A stretch of DNA of 64,000 nucleotides from Arenimonas oryziterrae DSM 21050 = YC6267 (GCF_000420545.1 NZ_ATVD01000001.1:806001-870000); one strand, 5' to 3'; shown: positions 7,682 through 18,209, counted from the stretch's first letter. The notes: generated from the sequence alone by a model not told the origin. Translations and numbers: made by a program.

Positions 7682-9835
7682 TCAGCGACGCGAGACCTGC
7701 AGGACGCGCGGGGTCACGAAGATCAGCAGCTCGGCCTTCTCGACCGAACGCGACTTGCTGCGGAACAGCGCGCCGAGGAAGGGCACATCGGCGAGGAACG
7801 GGATCTTGGTGACGTCCTGACGATTCTTGAACTCGTAGACGCCGCCGATGACCACGGTCTGACCGTTGTCGACCAGCACGGCCGTGCTGACTTCGCGCTT
7901 CTGGATCTGCGGCACGTCGCCGCTGGGCGTGGTGATGAAGTTGCGGACTTCGTCTTTCTTGACCGCGAGGGTCAGGTAGACGCGGCCGTCCTGGGTGATC
8001 GTCGGGGTGACCTTGAGCTCAAGCAGAACTTCCTTGAACTGCACGGTCGCCTGCGGCACCGAGGTACCGCCACCGGTGGAGGCCGTCTGCTGCACGGTCA
8101 CGTAGCCGATCTCGTCGCCCTGGCGGATAACCGCCTCGCGCTGATTGCTGGTGATGACGCGCGGGTTGGAGACGACTTCGCCGCGGCCTTCGCTTTCGAG
8201 CGCCGACAGTTCGAGATCGAGATTCGAGCTCGGACGCAGGATGCTCAGGTTCAACGCACCGGCCGCAGTGGCGAGCGGCAGGTTGATGTCGAAGCCGCCG
8301 GTACGGACGGTGTCGCCGCTGGCGCTGGTATCGGTGTTGCTGACGCCGAACTTCGCACCGAGGTCACGCGCAAAGCTTTCGGACGCCACCACGATGCGGG
8401 CTTCGATCAGCACCTGGTCGACCGGGCGGTCAAGGGTGTTCAGCAGCTCCTTGATTTCCTGGATCTTCTTCGGGATGTCGATGACCAGCAAGGTGTTGGT
8501 GCGGTTGTCGAAGCTGACGCTGCCGCGCGAGGACAGGAAGCCGCGCTGCGACGCGCTGCCGCCGCCCGAGGCACCGGCCGACTGGCCGGTCTTGCTGTTT
8601 TCGGTCAGCAGCTTCGCGATGTCTTCGGCATTGCCGTAGTTGATCGGGATGTACTCGCTGGCGAGCTCGGAGCGGGTTTCGAGAGCGATGCGCGCATCTT
8701 CACGCGCCTGCTCGAAGTCGGCCAGCTCTTTCTGCGGCGCGACCCAGACGACGTTACCGTCGCGACGCTTGTCGAGCTGCTTGGCGCGCAGAACGATTTC
8801 CAGCGCCTGGTCCCAGGGCACATTGATCAGGCGAAGGGTGACGTTGCCCTGCACCGTGTCGGACGCGACCACGTTGAGGTTCGACTCTTCGGCGATCAAC
8901 TGCAGCACCGTGCGAACGGGCACGTCCTGGAAGTTGAAGGTCACCGGCTTGCCGGAGTAACGCTGCGAACCACCCGAGGTGCTGACGGCACCGGCGGCGC
9001 GACCGGACGAGGCGGCCGAACCGATCACCGTGCCACGCTTGGGCGTGATCTCGATGATGTATTCGTTGCCCGTCTGGTAGGCCATGGTCTCGTAGGCGCC
9101 GTTGGTGTTGATCACCAGGCGGGCACCACCGGCATTGGCCTTCGGCTCAAGACTCTGGACCGGCGTGGCGAAGTCGGTGACGTCGAGGCGGCGGCGCAGG
9201 TTTTCGGGAAGCGAGGCGTTGCTCACGTCCACGACGACCTGGTTGCCTTCGTTGCGCATGTCGGCGGCGGCACCGTCGCTGTTGAAGCGAAGGACCACGC
9301 GACCGGCACCGTTGTCGCCACGACGGAAGTCGATGTTGGAGACCGCGATGTTGGTGGCGACACGCTTGCTCGGATCGGACGAGCTGGCCATCGCCGTGCT
9401 CGCTGCCGCCGGTGCGCTGCCTGCGTCCACGGTCAGGACGAGCAGGTTGCCCGAGCTGCGCGTGGTGTAGCCGGCCGGTCGGAACAAGTCCACGACGACG
9501 CGGGTGCGGCCACCGGCTTCGGCGGCGGAAACCGCAGAAGTGGCACCGCTGCCCACGGCCACGCGTCGGGTGCTGAGCCCGTTGCTGGTGTCCGGAAGGT
9601 CAATGGCGATACGCGGCGGGCTGTCGGTGGTGAAAGCCTGGACCTCGCCAACGGGATTGGCGAACTGCAGGGTGATATCCACCTTGCCTCCCGGTGCCGC
9701 TGCATAGCGCACATCCTGCAGGACATTGCCTGCGAGCGCTGCGCTGCTTGCCAGCAGAAGCCCTAGCGTCAGAGCTCCCGTCCCGAGGGCCTGCAAGATG
9801 CCCCTGCTTTCGCCGATCTGTTTCATTGCGGTCAT
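7682..9835 (-). CDS. pilQ: Type IV pilus secretin PilQ
   Basis: The outer-membrane secretin through which the type IV pilus passes; 717 residues. In order: a signal peptide ending near ALAGNV, AMIN domains that bind peptidoglycan (about 35-270), a secretin/TonB short N-terminal domain (about 300-370, FNFQDVPVRTVLQLI), an N-domain with EYIPINYGNAEDIAKLL, and the secretin barrel region (about 485-715) containing GGFDINLPLA and ending SVEKAELLIFVTPRVL. The ATG at 9835 is chosen because GGGGGAT sits 6 nt upstream; an upstream TTG at 9850 is less likely. It is the last gene of the pilMNOPQ operon, starting 15 nt after the pilP stop, and is followed by a hairpin. Confidence 0.97.
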   Translation of the reverse strand: MTAMKQIGESRGILQALGTGALTLGLLLASSAALAGNVLQDVRYAAAPGGKVDITLQFANPVGEVQAFTTDSPPRIAIDLPDTSNGLSTRRVAVGSGATSAVSAAEAGGRTRVVVDLFRPAGYTTRSSGNLLVLTVDAGSAPAAASTAMASSSDPSKRVATNIAVSNIDFRRGDNGAGRVVLRFNSDGAAADMRNEGNQVVVDVSNASLPENLRRRLDVTDFATPVQSLEPKANAGGARLVINTNGAYETMAYQTGNEYIIEITPKRGTVIGSAASSGRAAGAVSTSGGSQRYSGKPVTFNFQDVPVRTVLQLIAEESNLNVVASDTVQGNVTLRLINVPWDQALEIVLRAKQLDKRRDGNVVWVAPQKELADFEQAREDARIALETRSELASEYIPINYGNAEDIAKLLTENSKTGQSAGASGGGSASQRGFLSSRGSVSFDNRTNTLLVIDIPKKIQEIKELLNTLDRPVDQVLIEARIVVASESFARDLGAKFGVSNTDTSASGDTVRTGGFDINLPLATAAGALNLSILRPSSNLDLELSALESEGRGEVVSNPRVITSNQREAVIRQGDEIGYVTVQQTASTGGGTSVPQATVQFKEVLLELKVTPTITQDGRVYLTLAVKKDEVRNFITTPSGDVPQIQKREVSTAVLVDNGQTVVIGGVYEFKNRQDVTKIPFLADVPFLGALFRSKSRSVEKAELLIFVTPRVLQVSRR

Positions 9836-9850
9836 CGTGCTATCCCCCAA

Positions 9851-10378
9851 TCAATTGTCTTCAAGGGCAATCTTGGCCTGGCGTTCCAGCCAGCCGCCCG
9901 CCCCGTCCGGTACCAGTTCGACCATCTCAATGCGATCTTCGTAAACCGCAGTGATCCGGCCGTCGCTCTGACCCAGGTAATTTCCCGGCCGCACTCTATA
10001 GGTCACCTTGTCCGGCGCCATGACCAGTCCGACCACGCCAGCGCCGGAACCGATCGTGCCGACCATGTTCAGGCTGTCCAGCGGATAGGCCTCCAGGGCC
10101 TCCTTGCGCCGCTCGGGATCGGGCCGCAGGCCGTTGCCGGCGTTGCGATCGGGAACCGGGGCACTGAACGGGTCACGCATGCCCTGCGCGTTGTATTCGA
10201 AGGTCTCGAACTGCTTCATGACCGGCAGCGGATCGAGCGGCGGCGCGGGACGCGCCTTGACCTCGGCCACCCAGGCCTCGAGATCCCTCGAACCGCGTGT
10301 GCAACCGGCCAGCGCGATGCACGCGCAGGCGAGCAGCAAGGTGTTGCGGACTCCGGATTTGAGCCGTGATTTCGTCAT
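9851..10378 (-). CDS. pilP: Type IV pilus inner-membrane lipoprotein PilP
   Basis: A 175-residue lipoprotein that links the PilN/PilO inner-membrane complex to the PilQ secretin. The signal peptide ends in the lipobox LAGC (about residues 22-25). The family core is visible at YPLDSLNMVGTI and in VRPGNYLGQSDGRI. The ATG at 10378 is used because it lies 1 nt after the pilO stop and gives a proper lipoprotein signal; the frame is open 11 codons upstream inside pilO. Length and position are as expected for PilP. Confidence 0.96.
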   Translation of the reverse strand: MTKSRLKSGVRNTLLLACACIALAGCTRGSRDLEAWVAEVKARPAPPLDPLPVMKQFETFEYNAQGMRDPFSAPVPDRNAGNGLRPDPERRKEALEAYPLDSLNMVGTIGSGAGVVGLVMAPDKVTYRVRPGNYLGQSDGRITAVYEDRIEMVELVPDGAGGWLERQAKIALEDN

Positions 10379-10379
10379 G

Positions 10380-11036
10380 TCACTTAGCTCCTCCGGCAGC
10401 AGCCGGGGCACCCGGCTGGGCCGCTTGCTCGGCTGCGGCGACTTCTTCGTCGTCCAGGTAACGATAGGTTTTCACGGTGCCCGACAATTCCAGGCTGTCA
10501 TTCTTGCCACCGCGCGGCTTCAGCGAGATGTCGTGCATGGTCATGATGACCACGCGCGGCAGCGACGCGACACCGCTGACGAAGGCGCCGAACTGGTGGT
10601 AGGAACCCACCATGCGCAGCGTGATCGGCTTCTCGGCGTAGAACTCTTTCGTCGTTTCCGGGCCGGGCTGGAACAGCTCGTTGTTGATGCCGCTGGCCAG
10701 GGCCGTCTGCGACACGTCGACGATGAGGTCGGGCATTTCGTTCTTGCTCGGCAGCTGACGGAGCATCTGCTGCAGCATCAGTTCCATCTGCGCCAGCTGC
10801 TGCTTGAGCGGCTCGAGGTTGGCGGCGCGACCCTGCTTGTCCTGGAACTCGTCGCGCAGGCCTTTCTCCTGCACTTCAAGCGAGGCCAGCTGGGTGCGGC
10901 GGTCCGAGACGAAGAAGTACCAGGCCAGGGCGATGATCAGCAGCGCCAGCAGCACGCAGGCGCCCAACTTGACCGGGAACGGCCACGAGCCCGGGTTGCT
11001 GGTGTCGAGATTGCGGAGATCGACTTTCTTGCTCAC
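10380..11036 (-). CDS. pilO: Type IV pilus assembly protein PilO
   Basis: A 218-residue inner-membrane protein with a short cytoplasmic N-terminus, one membrane helix (about 24-43), a periplasmic coiled coil (about 48-95) and a ferredoxin-like fold that pairs with PilN. The block GSYHQFGAFVSGVASLPRVV is a PilO hallmark. It starts at GTG 11036, which overlaps the pilN TGA, so translation is coupled. The last ~25 residues are Ala/Pro/Gly-rich, like the longer tail of the neighbouring PilN. Confidence 0.96.
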   Translation of the reverse strand: MSKKVDLRNLDTSNPGSWPFPVKLGACVLLALLIIALAWYFFVSDRRTQLASLEVQEKGLRDEFQDKQGRAANLEPLKQQLAQMELMLQQMLRQLPSKNEMPDLIVDVSQTALASGINNELFQPGPETTKEFYAEKPITLRMVGSYHQFGAFVSGVASLPRVVIMTMHDISLKPRGGKNDSLELSGTVKTYRYLDDEEVAAAEQAAQPGAPAAAGGAK

Positions 11037-11820
11037 GAGTTGTTACCTCCCGAGGCGGGCGCTGCGTTGGCGGGAGGCGGAGTCGCAGGCGGCGTGGCGG
11101 GTGGCGGCGTGGCTGCGGGAGCGGCCGGGGCCGGCGCAGTCGTCGCGGGAGTGGTGGCGGCAGGCGCGGTGAGCGGCGGCGTCGCGGGCGTGGCGGCGGC
11201 GGGCGCTGCCGGATCCGGAACGATCGCATTGCCATTGGCGTCGACCGTCGGCACCGGATTGCCGTTTGCATCGACCGCACCCGGCGTCGTCAGCGTGACC
11301 TTCAGCGAGAAGGTGTACGGCAGGCCCTTGTCGGCGCCCTTGGCTTCGATGACCGTCAGGTCGGGCTTGGTCATCCAGCCCGAGGCCTGCAGGTTGCGCA
11401 TGTACGTACTGACACGCGCGTTGGACTGCGCGTAGCCGGCCAGCGTGAGCTGGTCGCCGTTCTGCTGGATCGTGTCCAGACGCAGACCGTCGGGGATCGT
11501 GCGGACCAGCTCGTCGAACAGATGGACCATCTGCGAACGGCTCGACTGCAGCTGCTCGATGACTTCCTTGCGCTTGAGCAGGCGGGCCTTCTTCTTGTCC
11601 AGTTCGGCGATCTCGGCGATCTGCTTCTGGACTTCGTCGATCTGGCTCTGCAGATATTTGTTGCGGCTTTCCTGCCCGCTGATCTGACCCTGGTAGTACA
11701 TCACGATGAACAGGCTCACCAGCAACGCGGCGAGCGCTGCCAGACCCAGCAGCCCGTAGAACTCCTGCAGGCGTGCTTTGCGGCGCTCTGCGCGCCAGGG
11801 CAATAGATTGATTCTGGCCA

Positions 11821-11821
<1 letters not shown>
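11033..11821 (-). CDS. pilN: Type IV pilus assembly protein PilN with long Ala/Pro/Thr-rich tail
   Basis: A 262-residue protein. Residues 1-10 (MARINLLPWR) are the conserved PilN peptide that docks in PilM. A membrane helix follows (about 22-42), then a periplasmic coiled coil and an alpha/beta core ending near residue 180. From about 185 to 262 the protein is a low-complexity Ala/Pro/Thr tail, preceded by a repeated VDANGN unit. PilN is normally about 180-220 residues, so this tail is an extension. The start overlaps the pilM stop by one base (TGATG). The tail coding sequence is very GC-rich and could in part be a repeat expansion. Confidence 0.95.
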
Positions 11822-12903
<1,082 letters not shown>

Positions 12904-12929
12904 TTACACGCTATTCGTGCGCCGTTACA

Positions 12930-12957
12930 TTAATAACGAATTTTTCCGAAATGGCAA
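12930..12957 (-). promoter_or_regulatory. Candidate sigma-70 promoter of pilMNOPQ
   Basis: On the minus strand TTGCCA (12952-12957) and TATTAA (12930-12935) are separated by 16 bp, 51 bp upstream of the pilM GTG. It matches 5/6 and 4/6 bases of the consensus and lies in the only AT-rich part of the intergenic region. Confidence 0.5.
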
Positions 12958-13081
12958 TGCCCCCCTGCCAAATTGGACTGGAAGCCCCCTGGAACCCCCC
13001 CCCGGATCCGCCCATTCCCAAGGCCTTTACGCGATTTTCCCGGTGTTCCGGCCGCGTCTCCTGAGAACCTGCCCCTCGTTC

Positions 13082-13087
13082 TATACT
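13082..13087 (+). promoter_or_regulatory. Candidate -10 element of mrcA
   Basis: TATACT matches 5/6 of the -10 consensus, 38 bp upstream of the mrcA ATG. The -35 is poor (CTGAGA at 13061-13066, spacing 15). The rest of the 246-bp gap to pilM holds nothing else recognised. Confidence 0.35.
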
Positions 13088-13125
13088 CCGCGTCCCGCCC
13101 GATGTAAACGCCGGAGAGGCCCTGG

Positions 13126-15582
13126 ATGGCCCGTATTACCCGATGGTTGCGACGCTTGGCCCTGCTGGGCGCCGTCCTCGTTGTCCTGGCCGCCCTGGCC
13201 CTGGGCGTGCTTTATCTGCTCATCGCCCCCCGCATTCCCGACGTCCAGGGCCTGCGCCATATCGAGCTGCAGGTGCCGCTGAGCGTATACAGCGCCGATA
13301 ACAAGCTGATTGCCCAGTTCGGCGAGACCCGGCGCTACCCGGTCAAGGTCGAGCAGATCCCGCTACAGGTCAAACAGGCCTTCATCGCCATCGAGGATGC
13401 GCGGTTCTACGAGCATCAGGGCCTGGACTACAAGGGCATCGGCCGCGCCGTCTGGCTGCTGGCAACGACCGACAACAAGCGCGTTCCCGGCGGCAGCACG
13501 ATCACTCAGCAGGTCGCCCGAGGCTTTTATCTCAGCGACGAATACAGCTACAGCCGCAAGCTGATGGAGATGCTGCTGGCGCTGAAAATGGAGCGCGAGC
13601 TGACCAAGAACGAGATCCTGGAGCTGTATCTCAACAAGATCTTTTTCGGCAATCGCGCCTACGGCGTGGCCGCCGCCGCCGAGTACTACTACGGCAAGAA
13701 ACTCGACCAGCTGACACTCGCAGAAGCGGCCTCGCTGGCTGCGATTCCGAAGTTTCCGTCGAGCGGAAATCCGATCATCAATCCGGAGCGCGCGCAGATC
13801 CGCCGCAACTATGTGCTGCAGCGCATGCGCGAAGTCGGCTTCATTTCGGTCGCGCAGGAACGCGCGGCGCAGGCCGAGCGCAACATGGCGAGCCGGCACG
13901 AACCGAAGGTCGAACTGGACGCGCCCTACCTGGCCGAAATGGTCCGCCGCGCGATGCAGGATCGCTACGGCGACGAGGCGGAAACCAGCGGTTTCCGCGT
14001 CTACACCACGGTCTCCAGCGTCGACCAGCTGGCGGCGGCGAAAGCCGTGCGCGACGGCCTGATCGAATACGACCGCCGCCACGGCTGGCGTGCGCCGGAG
14101 GCCCATCTGGACGTGGCCGCAGACGAAGACGCGAAGGCGCTGCGTTCGCGCCTGCGGCCGTATCCGTTTGTCGCCGGCATGCCGGTCGGCATCGTGGCCT
14201 CGGTCGCCGGCAGCTCGGCGACGGTGATCACGGCCGCCGCCGATCCGGTGACGATCGACACCACCGCCAGTCGCTGGACCGGACGCAGCCCGGGGCAATT
14301 GCTCAAGCGCGGCGACATCGTGCGCCTGCTGCCGACCGACAAAGCCGGTGTGTTCGAACTGGGACAACTGCCCAAGGCCGAGTCGGCGCTGGTGTCGCTC
14401 GCGCCCGAAGATGGCGCCGTGCGCGCGATCATCGGTGGCCTGAGCTACTCGCGCAGCAAGTTCAACCGCGCCACCCAGGCGCAGCGTCAGCCTGGCTCGA
14501 GCTTCAAGCCCTTCCTGTACTCGGCCGCGTTCGAGCGCGGCTACACGCCCGCCAGCATCGTTCTGGACGCCCCGGTGGTGTTCAAGGACCGCGCCGGCCA
14601 CGTCTGGCGCCCGCAGAACGACAATGCGACGTTCGCCGGCCCCATCCGCCTGCGCGAAGCCCTGGTGCAGTCGCGCAACCTGGTCTCGGTGCGACTGCTC
14701 GACGCGATCGGCGTCGATTTCGCGCGCAAGTACATCACCCAGTTCGGCTTCAAGATCGAAAGCCTGCCGCCGAACCTGTCGATGTCGCTGGGTACCGCCT
14801 CGCTGACGCCGATTTCCATGGCGCGCGGTTATTCGGTCTTCGCCAATGGCGGCTTCCTCATCGAGCCGTATTTCATCACCCGCATCGTCGACCGCAATGG
14901 CGTCGTCATCGGCAACACGCACGCGCCCCGCGCCTGCCGCGCCTGCCCGGAGCGACTGGCGCGCGAACAACGCACCACGGTGGTCGTAGACGGGTTCGAC
15001 TTCAGCGCCGGCGGTCCCACGGCCACCAGCACCGAGGCCACGGCGAAATTCGACCCGGATTTCGTCGGCCCCTCGCCCCTCGCCCTGGCACCGCGCGCGA
15101 TCGACGAACGCAGCGCCTTCCTGACCAGCTCGCTGATGCGCGACGTCGTGCTGCGCGGCACGGCCACCGCGGCCAAGGTGCTCAACCGCGCCGACATCGG
15201 CGGCAAGACCGGCTCGACCAACAACCATCGCGACGCCTGGTTCGCCGGCTTCGGCGGCGACCTGGTCACCGCGGTCTGGGTCGGCAACGACGACTTCAAG
15301 TCGCTCGGCTACCGCGAGTACGGCGGCAAGGCGGCCCTGCCGATCTGGATCAACTACATGCGCAGCGCGCTCAAGGACGAACCGATCGCCGATCAAACGC
15401 CGCCGGCCGGCGTGGTCACCGTGGCGATCAGCCCGGGCAGCGGCAACCTGCTGCCCGAGGGCACGCCGGGTTCGTTGAAGGAATTCATGAAGCAGGAAGA
15501 CTACGACCGCATGCTGACCAGTAGTCCGGTCCAGGACTACAGCGGCAACAATGCCGATGAGGCTTCGTTCGACGTCTTCTGA
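13126..15582 (+). CDS. mrcA: Penicillin-binding protein 1A (bifunctional transglycosylase/transpeptidase)
   Basis: An 818-residue class A PBP that polymerises and cross-links peptidoglycan at the inner membrane. One N-terminal membrane anchor (about 9-33) is followed by the GT51 glycosyltransferase domain (about 55-230; EDARFYEHQGLD holds the catalytic Glu, with GGSTITQQVAR). The transpeptidase domain shows SxxK at S458-K461, SxN at S516-N518 and KTG at 694-696, so both activities appear intact. A region after residue 600 contains a CRAC pair of cysteines not needed for activity. GGAGAGG precedes the ATG. Divergent from pilM, the arrangement common in gammaproteobacteria. Confidence 0.97.
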   Translation: MARITRWLRRLALLGAVLVVLAALALGVLYLLIAPRIPDVQGLRHIELQVPLSVYSADNKLIAQFGETRRYPVKVEQIPLQVKQAFIAIEDARFYEHQGLDYKGIGRAVWLLATTDNKRVPGGSTITQQVARGFYLSDEYSYSRKLMEMLLALKMERELTKNEILELYLNKIFFGNRAYGVAAAAEYYYGKKLDQLTLAEAASLAAIPKFPSSGNPIINPERAQIRRNYVLQRMREVGFISVAQERAAQAERNMASRHEPKVELDAPYLAEMVRRAMQDRYGDEAETSGFRVYTTVSSVDQLAAAKAVRDGLIEYDRRHGWRAPEAHLDVAADEDAKALRSRLRPYPFVAGMPVGIVASVAGSSATVITAAADPVTIDTTASRWTGRSPGQLLKRGDIVRLLPTDKAGVFELGQLPKAESALVSLAPEDGAVRAIIGGLSYSRSKFNRATQAQRQPGSSFKPFLYSAAFERGYTPASIVLDAPVVFKDRAGHVWRPQNDNATFAGPIRLREALVQSRNLVSVRLLDAIGVDFARKYITQFGFKIESLPPNLSMSLGTASLTPISMARGYSVFANGGFLIEPYFITRIVDRNGVVIGNTHAPRACRACPERLAREQRTTVVVDGFDFSAGGPTATSTEATAKFDPDFVGPSPLALAPRAIDERSAFLTSSLMRDVVLRGTATAAKVLNRADIGGKTGSTNNHRDAWFAGFGGDLVTAVWVGNDDFKSLGYREYGGKAALPIWINYMRSALKDEPIADQTPPAGVVTVAISPGSGNLLPEGTPGSLKEFMKQEDYDRMLTSSPVQDYSGNNADEASFDVF

Positions 15583-15651
15583 GCCATGAGGTTCGAACCC
15601 TGACGATCAGCCGATCGGCGCGTGCCGTCGGCAGGCCGCAACGGAGCCGTC

Positions 15652-16281
15652 ATGCCCCCGTCCCGCAAGCACGAGGAAGCCCGCAACCACGAGCGCCGCC
15701 AAGTCGCGGCGGAGGCGGCGCGCCTGATGGCAACCACCGGCCTGCGCGATTTTCAGCAGGCCAAACTCAAGGCGGCGCACCGGCTGGGGATCAGCAACGA
15801 GGCCTCGCTGCCGCGCAATGCCGAGATCGAGGCGCAGCTGCGCGACTACCAGCGCCTGTTCCAGGGGCAACAGCAGCCGCAGGAGCTGCACGCGCGGCGC
15901 GCGGCGGCCATCGACGCGATGATCTTCTTCGAGCGCTTCCAGCCGCGCCTGGTCGGGCCGGTGCTGGAAGGCACCGCGGACGCGCATTCACCGGTGAGCC
16001 TGCACCTGTTCGCCGAGGACGCCGATACCGTCGCCCGCCATCTCATCGACGCCGGCATCCCCGCCCTGCCGCAATCGCGCCGCCTGCGATTGGATCGCGA
16101 GCGCGAAAGCGACTTTCCGGTCTGGTCGTTTTCCGTCGACGACCTCGCCTTCGAACTCACCGTGCTGCCGCCCGCCCTGCTGCGGCAGGCGCCGCTCGGA
16201 CCGCTGGATGACAAGCCGATGCCGCGCGCGACCCTGGCGGCCCTGCGCACGTTGCTGGCCGGCGAGGCGTCCGGGCCCTAG
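15652..16281 (+). CDS. Uncharacterised protein, nucleotidyltransferase-like family
   Basis: A 209-residue soluble protein. The N-terminal helical segment (about 1-60, with AAEAARLMATTGLRDFQQAK and LPRNAEIEAQLRDYQRLF) and the middle block GPVLEGTADAHSPVSLHLFA recall a conserved proteobacterial family usually called nucleotidyltransferase-like; this is from memory of the pattern and no catalytic motif is proven. The ATG at 15652, with GGAG 7 nt upstream, is preferred over one ten codons earlier. It follows mrcA by 69 bp on the same strand and could be co-transcribed. Confidence 0.7.
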   Translation: MPPSRKHEEARNHERRQVAAEAARLMATTGLRDFQQAKLKAAHRLGISNEASLPRNAEIEAQLRDYQRLFQGQQQPQELHARRAAAIDAMIFFERFQPRLVGPVLEGTADAHSPVSLHLFAEDADTVARHLIDAGIPALPQSRRLRLDRERESDFPVWSFSVDDLAFELTVLPPALLRQAPLGPLDDKPMPRATLAALRTLLAGEASGP

Positions 16282-16297
16282 CCGGCGCGACGCAAAA

Positions 16298-16320
16298 AGA
16301 GCCCCGCAATGCGGGGCTCT
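16298..16320 (-). terminator. Terminator of gltA (possibly bidirectional)
   Basis: A 10-bp GC-rich stem (16298-16307 with 16311-16320) and a 3-nt loop. On the minus strand it is followed by TTTTTG, 19 bp after the gltA stop. On the plus strand it follows the 15652 gene with only TTCTCC, so termination in that direction would be weaker. Confidence 0.85.
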
Positions 16321-16338
16321 TCTCCGGAAAGGCGCGCC

Positions 16339-17628
16339 TCAGCGCTGCGCAATCGGCGTGTAGTCGCGCGACACCGCGCCGGTGTAGATCTGGCGCGGAC
16401 GGCCGATCTTGTTTTCCGGGTCGACCTGCTGCTCGAGCCAATGCGACACCCAACCGGCGGTACGCGCGATCGCGAACATCACCGTGAACATCTCGGTCGG
16501 AATGCCCAAGGCCTTGTAGATGATGCCCGAGTAGAAATCGACGTTCGGGTAGAGCTTGCGCTGGATGAAATACTCGTCCTTGAGCGCGGCTTCCTCGAGC
16601 TTCATCGCCACTTCGAGCAGCGGGTCGTTGACGCCGAGCTCGCCGAGCACCTGGTGGCACATCTCGCGGATGATCTTCGCGCGCGGATCGAAATTCTTGT
16701 ACACGCGGTGGCCGAAGCCCATCAGGCGGAAGCCCGAATTCTTGTCCTTGGCCTTCTCGATCGCGCTGCCGACGTTTTCCGGGCGGCCGATTTCCTTGAG
16801 CATCTCGAGCACGGCTTCGTTGGCGCCGCCATGCGCCGGGCCCCAGAGCGCCGCGATGCCGGCGGCGACGCAGGCATAAGGATTGGCACCGGTCGAACCG
16901 ACCAGGCGCACGGTCGAGGTCGACGCGTTCTGCTCGTGGTCGGCGTGCAGGATGAACAGCAGGTCGAGCGCGCGCGCGGCGACCGGCTTCATGACCAGCG
17001 GCTCGCTCGGCACTTCGAACATCATGTGCAGGAAGCGCTCGACATATTCGAGGTTGTTGCGCGGATAACGGATCGGCCAGCCGATCGAATAGCGGTAGCA
17101 GGCGGCGGCGATCGTCGGCACCTTGGCCAGCAGGCGGATCGCGGCCAGGCGACGCTGCTCGGGGTCTTCGAGGTCCAGGTCGCCGTGGTAGAACGCGGCC
17201 AACGAACCGAGCATGCCGGTCATCATCGCCATCGGATGCGCGTCGTGGCGAAAGCCGTACAAGAAGGTGCGGAAAGCCTCATGCATCATCGTGTGATGCG
17301 TGACTTCGTGTTCGAACTTGGCGAACTCGGCCTGGTTGGGCAGCTCGCCGTTCATCAGCAGGTAGCTGACTTCGAGGAAGTTGGAGTTCTTCGCCAGCTG
17401 CTCGATCGGGTAGCCGCGGTACATCAGCACGCCGGCGTCGCCATCGATGTAGGTAATCGCGCTGCGGCAGCTGGCCGTGGACATGAAGCCCGGGTCGTAG
17501 GTGAACTTGCCGGTTTCCTTGTAGAGCTTGCCGATATCCACGCAGTCCGGACCCAGCGTGCCGCTGTGGACGGGAAGCTCGACGCTCTTGTCGCCGGCGT
17601 TAAGAATCACGCTCTTGTTGTCGGACAC
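16339..17628 (-). CDS. gltA: Citrate synthase (type II)
   Basis: A 429-residue hexameric-type citrate synthase, condensing acetyl-CoA with oxaloacetate at the entry of the TCA cycle. Active-site blocks are visible: [17 protein letters not shown] (catalytic His), [15 protein letters not shown] (second His) and [10 protein letters not shown] (catalytic Asp). The N-terminal domain typical of NADH-regulated type II enzymes is present. The GTG at 17628 is chosen because AAGGAG lies 8 nt upstream; the frame is open 12 codons further, but those codons are not family-like. A strong terminator follows. Confidence 0.98.
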   Translation of the reverse strand: MSDNKSVILNAGDKSVELPVHSGTLGPDCVDIGKLYKETGKFTYDPGFMSTASCRSAITYIDGDAGVLMYRGYPIEQLAKNSNFLEVSYLLMNGELPNQAEFAKFEHEVTHHTMMHEAFRTFLYGFRHDAHPMAMMTGMLGSLAAFYHGDLDLEDPEQRRLAAIRLLAKVPTIAAACYRYSIGWPIRYPRNNLEYVERFLHMMFEVPSEPLVMKPVAARALDLLFILHADHEQNASTSTVRLVGSTGANPYACVAAGIAALWGPAHGGANEAVLEMLKEIGRPENVGSAIEKAKDKNSGFRLMGFGHRVYKNFDPRAKIIREMCHQVLGELGVNDPLLEVAMKLEEAALKDEYFIQRKLYPNVDFYSGIIYKALGIPTEMFTVMFAIARTAGWVSHWLEQQVDPENKIGRPRQIYTGAVSRDYTPIAQR

Positions 17629-17811
17629 AGGCACACTCCTTGAAGGCTCGTGCGGCCGCCGCAACCAAGGGCGACGCCGCTGACAGGGGATGGACCGTCA
17701 CCAAGGCTTCGGCCAAGCGCCAAGTATCGCATAGGGAATTTGCGCAAGTCAGTGCGAAAGGCAGGCGAACCAAGGACGGACGTCCGAGGCGTGCGCCGCG
17801 CCACAAAAGCG

Positions 17812-17836
17812 AACGGCCACCGCAGGGGTGGCCGTT
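17812..17836 (-). terminator. Terminator of rpmE2
   Basis: A 10-bp stem (17812-17821 with 17827-17836) around a 5-nt loop, 59 bp after the rpmE2 stop, followed on the minus strand by CGCTTTTG. The remaining bases up to the gltA start (17629-17811) should hold the gltA promoter, but no convincing -35/-10 pair was found. Confidence 0.7.
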
Positions 17837-17895
17837 GCCGGTGAAACGCTAACCGATGCAGCGCGGCCTGTCGGCCGGTCTGCGTCGCGACGCCC

Positions 17896-18144
17896 TTACT
17901 TGGCGGCGGTGTAGCGCTTCTTGAACTTGTCGATGCGACCGCTGGTGTCGCTGACGCGCTGCTTGCCCGTGTAGAACGGGTGCGTGGCCGAAGAAATTTC
18001 GACCTTGATCAGCGGGTATTCCTGGCCGTCTTCCCACTTGATCTTTTCCTTGCTCGAAAGCGTGGAACGGGTCAGGAAGGCGAAATCGGAAGTGACGTCC
18101 TGGAAGACGACGGCGTTGTAGCTGGGATGGATGTCGGCTTTCAT
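17896..18144 (-). CDS. rpmE2: 50S ribosomal protein L31, type B
   Basis: An 82-residue L31 of the type B form. It begins [17 protein letters not shown] and ends in the basic KRYTAAK. It lacks the CxxC zinc pairs of type A L31, so it binds no zinc. In many bacteria this form is a Zur-controlled spare, but no Zur-like palindrome is seen upstream. In Xanthomonadales the type B form commonly serves as the main copy, so constitutive expression is inferred. Confidence 0.96.
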   Translation of the reverse strand: MKADIHPSYNAVVFQDVTSDFAFLTRSTLSSKEKIKWEDGQEYPLIKVEISSATHPFYTGKQRVSDTSGRIDKFKKRYTAAK

Positions 18145-18179
18145 GGAAAGGTCCGCGCTGATTCGTGGAAAAGACCGCT

Positions 18180-18209
18180 ATTTTAGCCATCATCCGGCCC
18201 CCACCGCAA
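18180..18209 (-). promoter_or_regulatory. Candidate promoter of rpmE2
   Basis: On the minus strand TTGCGG (18204-18209) and TAAAAT (18180-18185) are 18 bp apart, about 35 bp upstream of the rpmE2 ATG. The -10 matches 5/6 bases; the -35 is weak. Confidence 0.4.
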
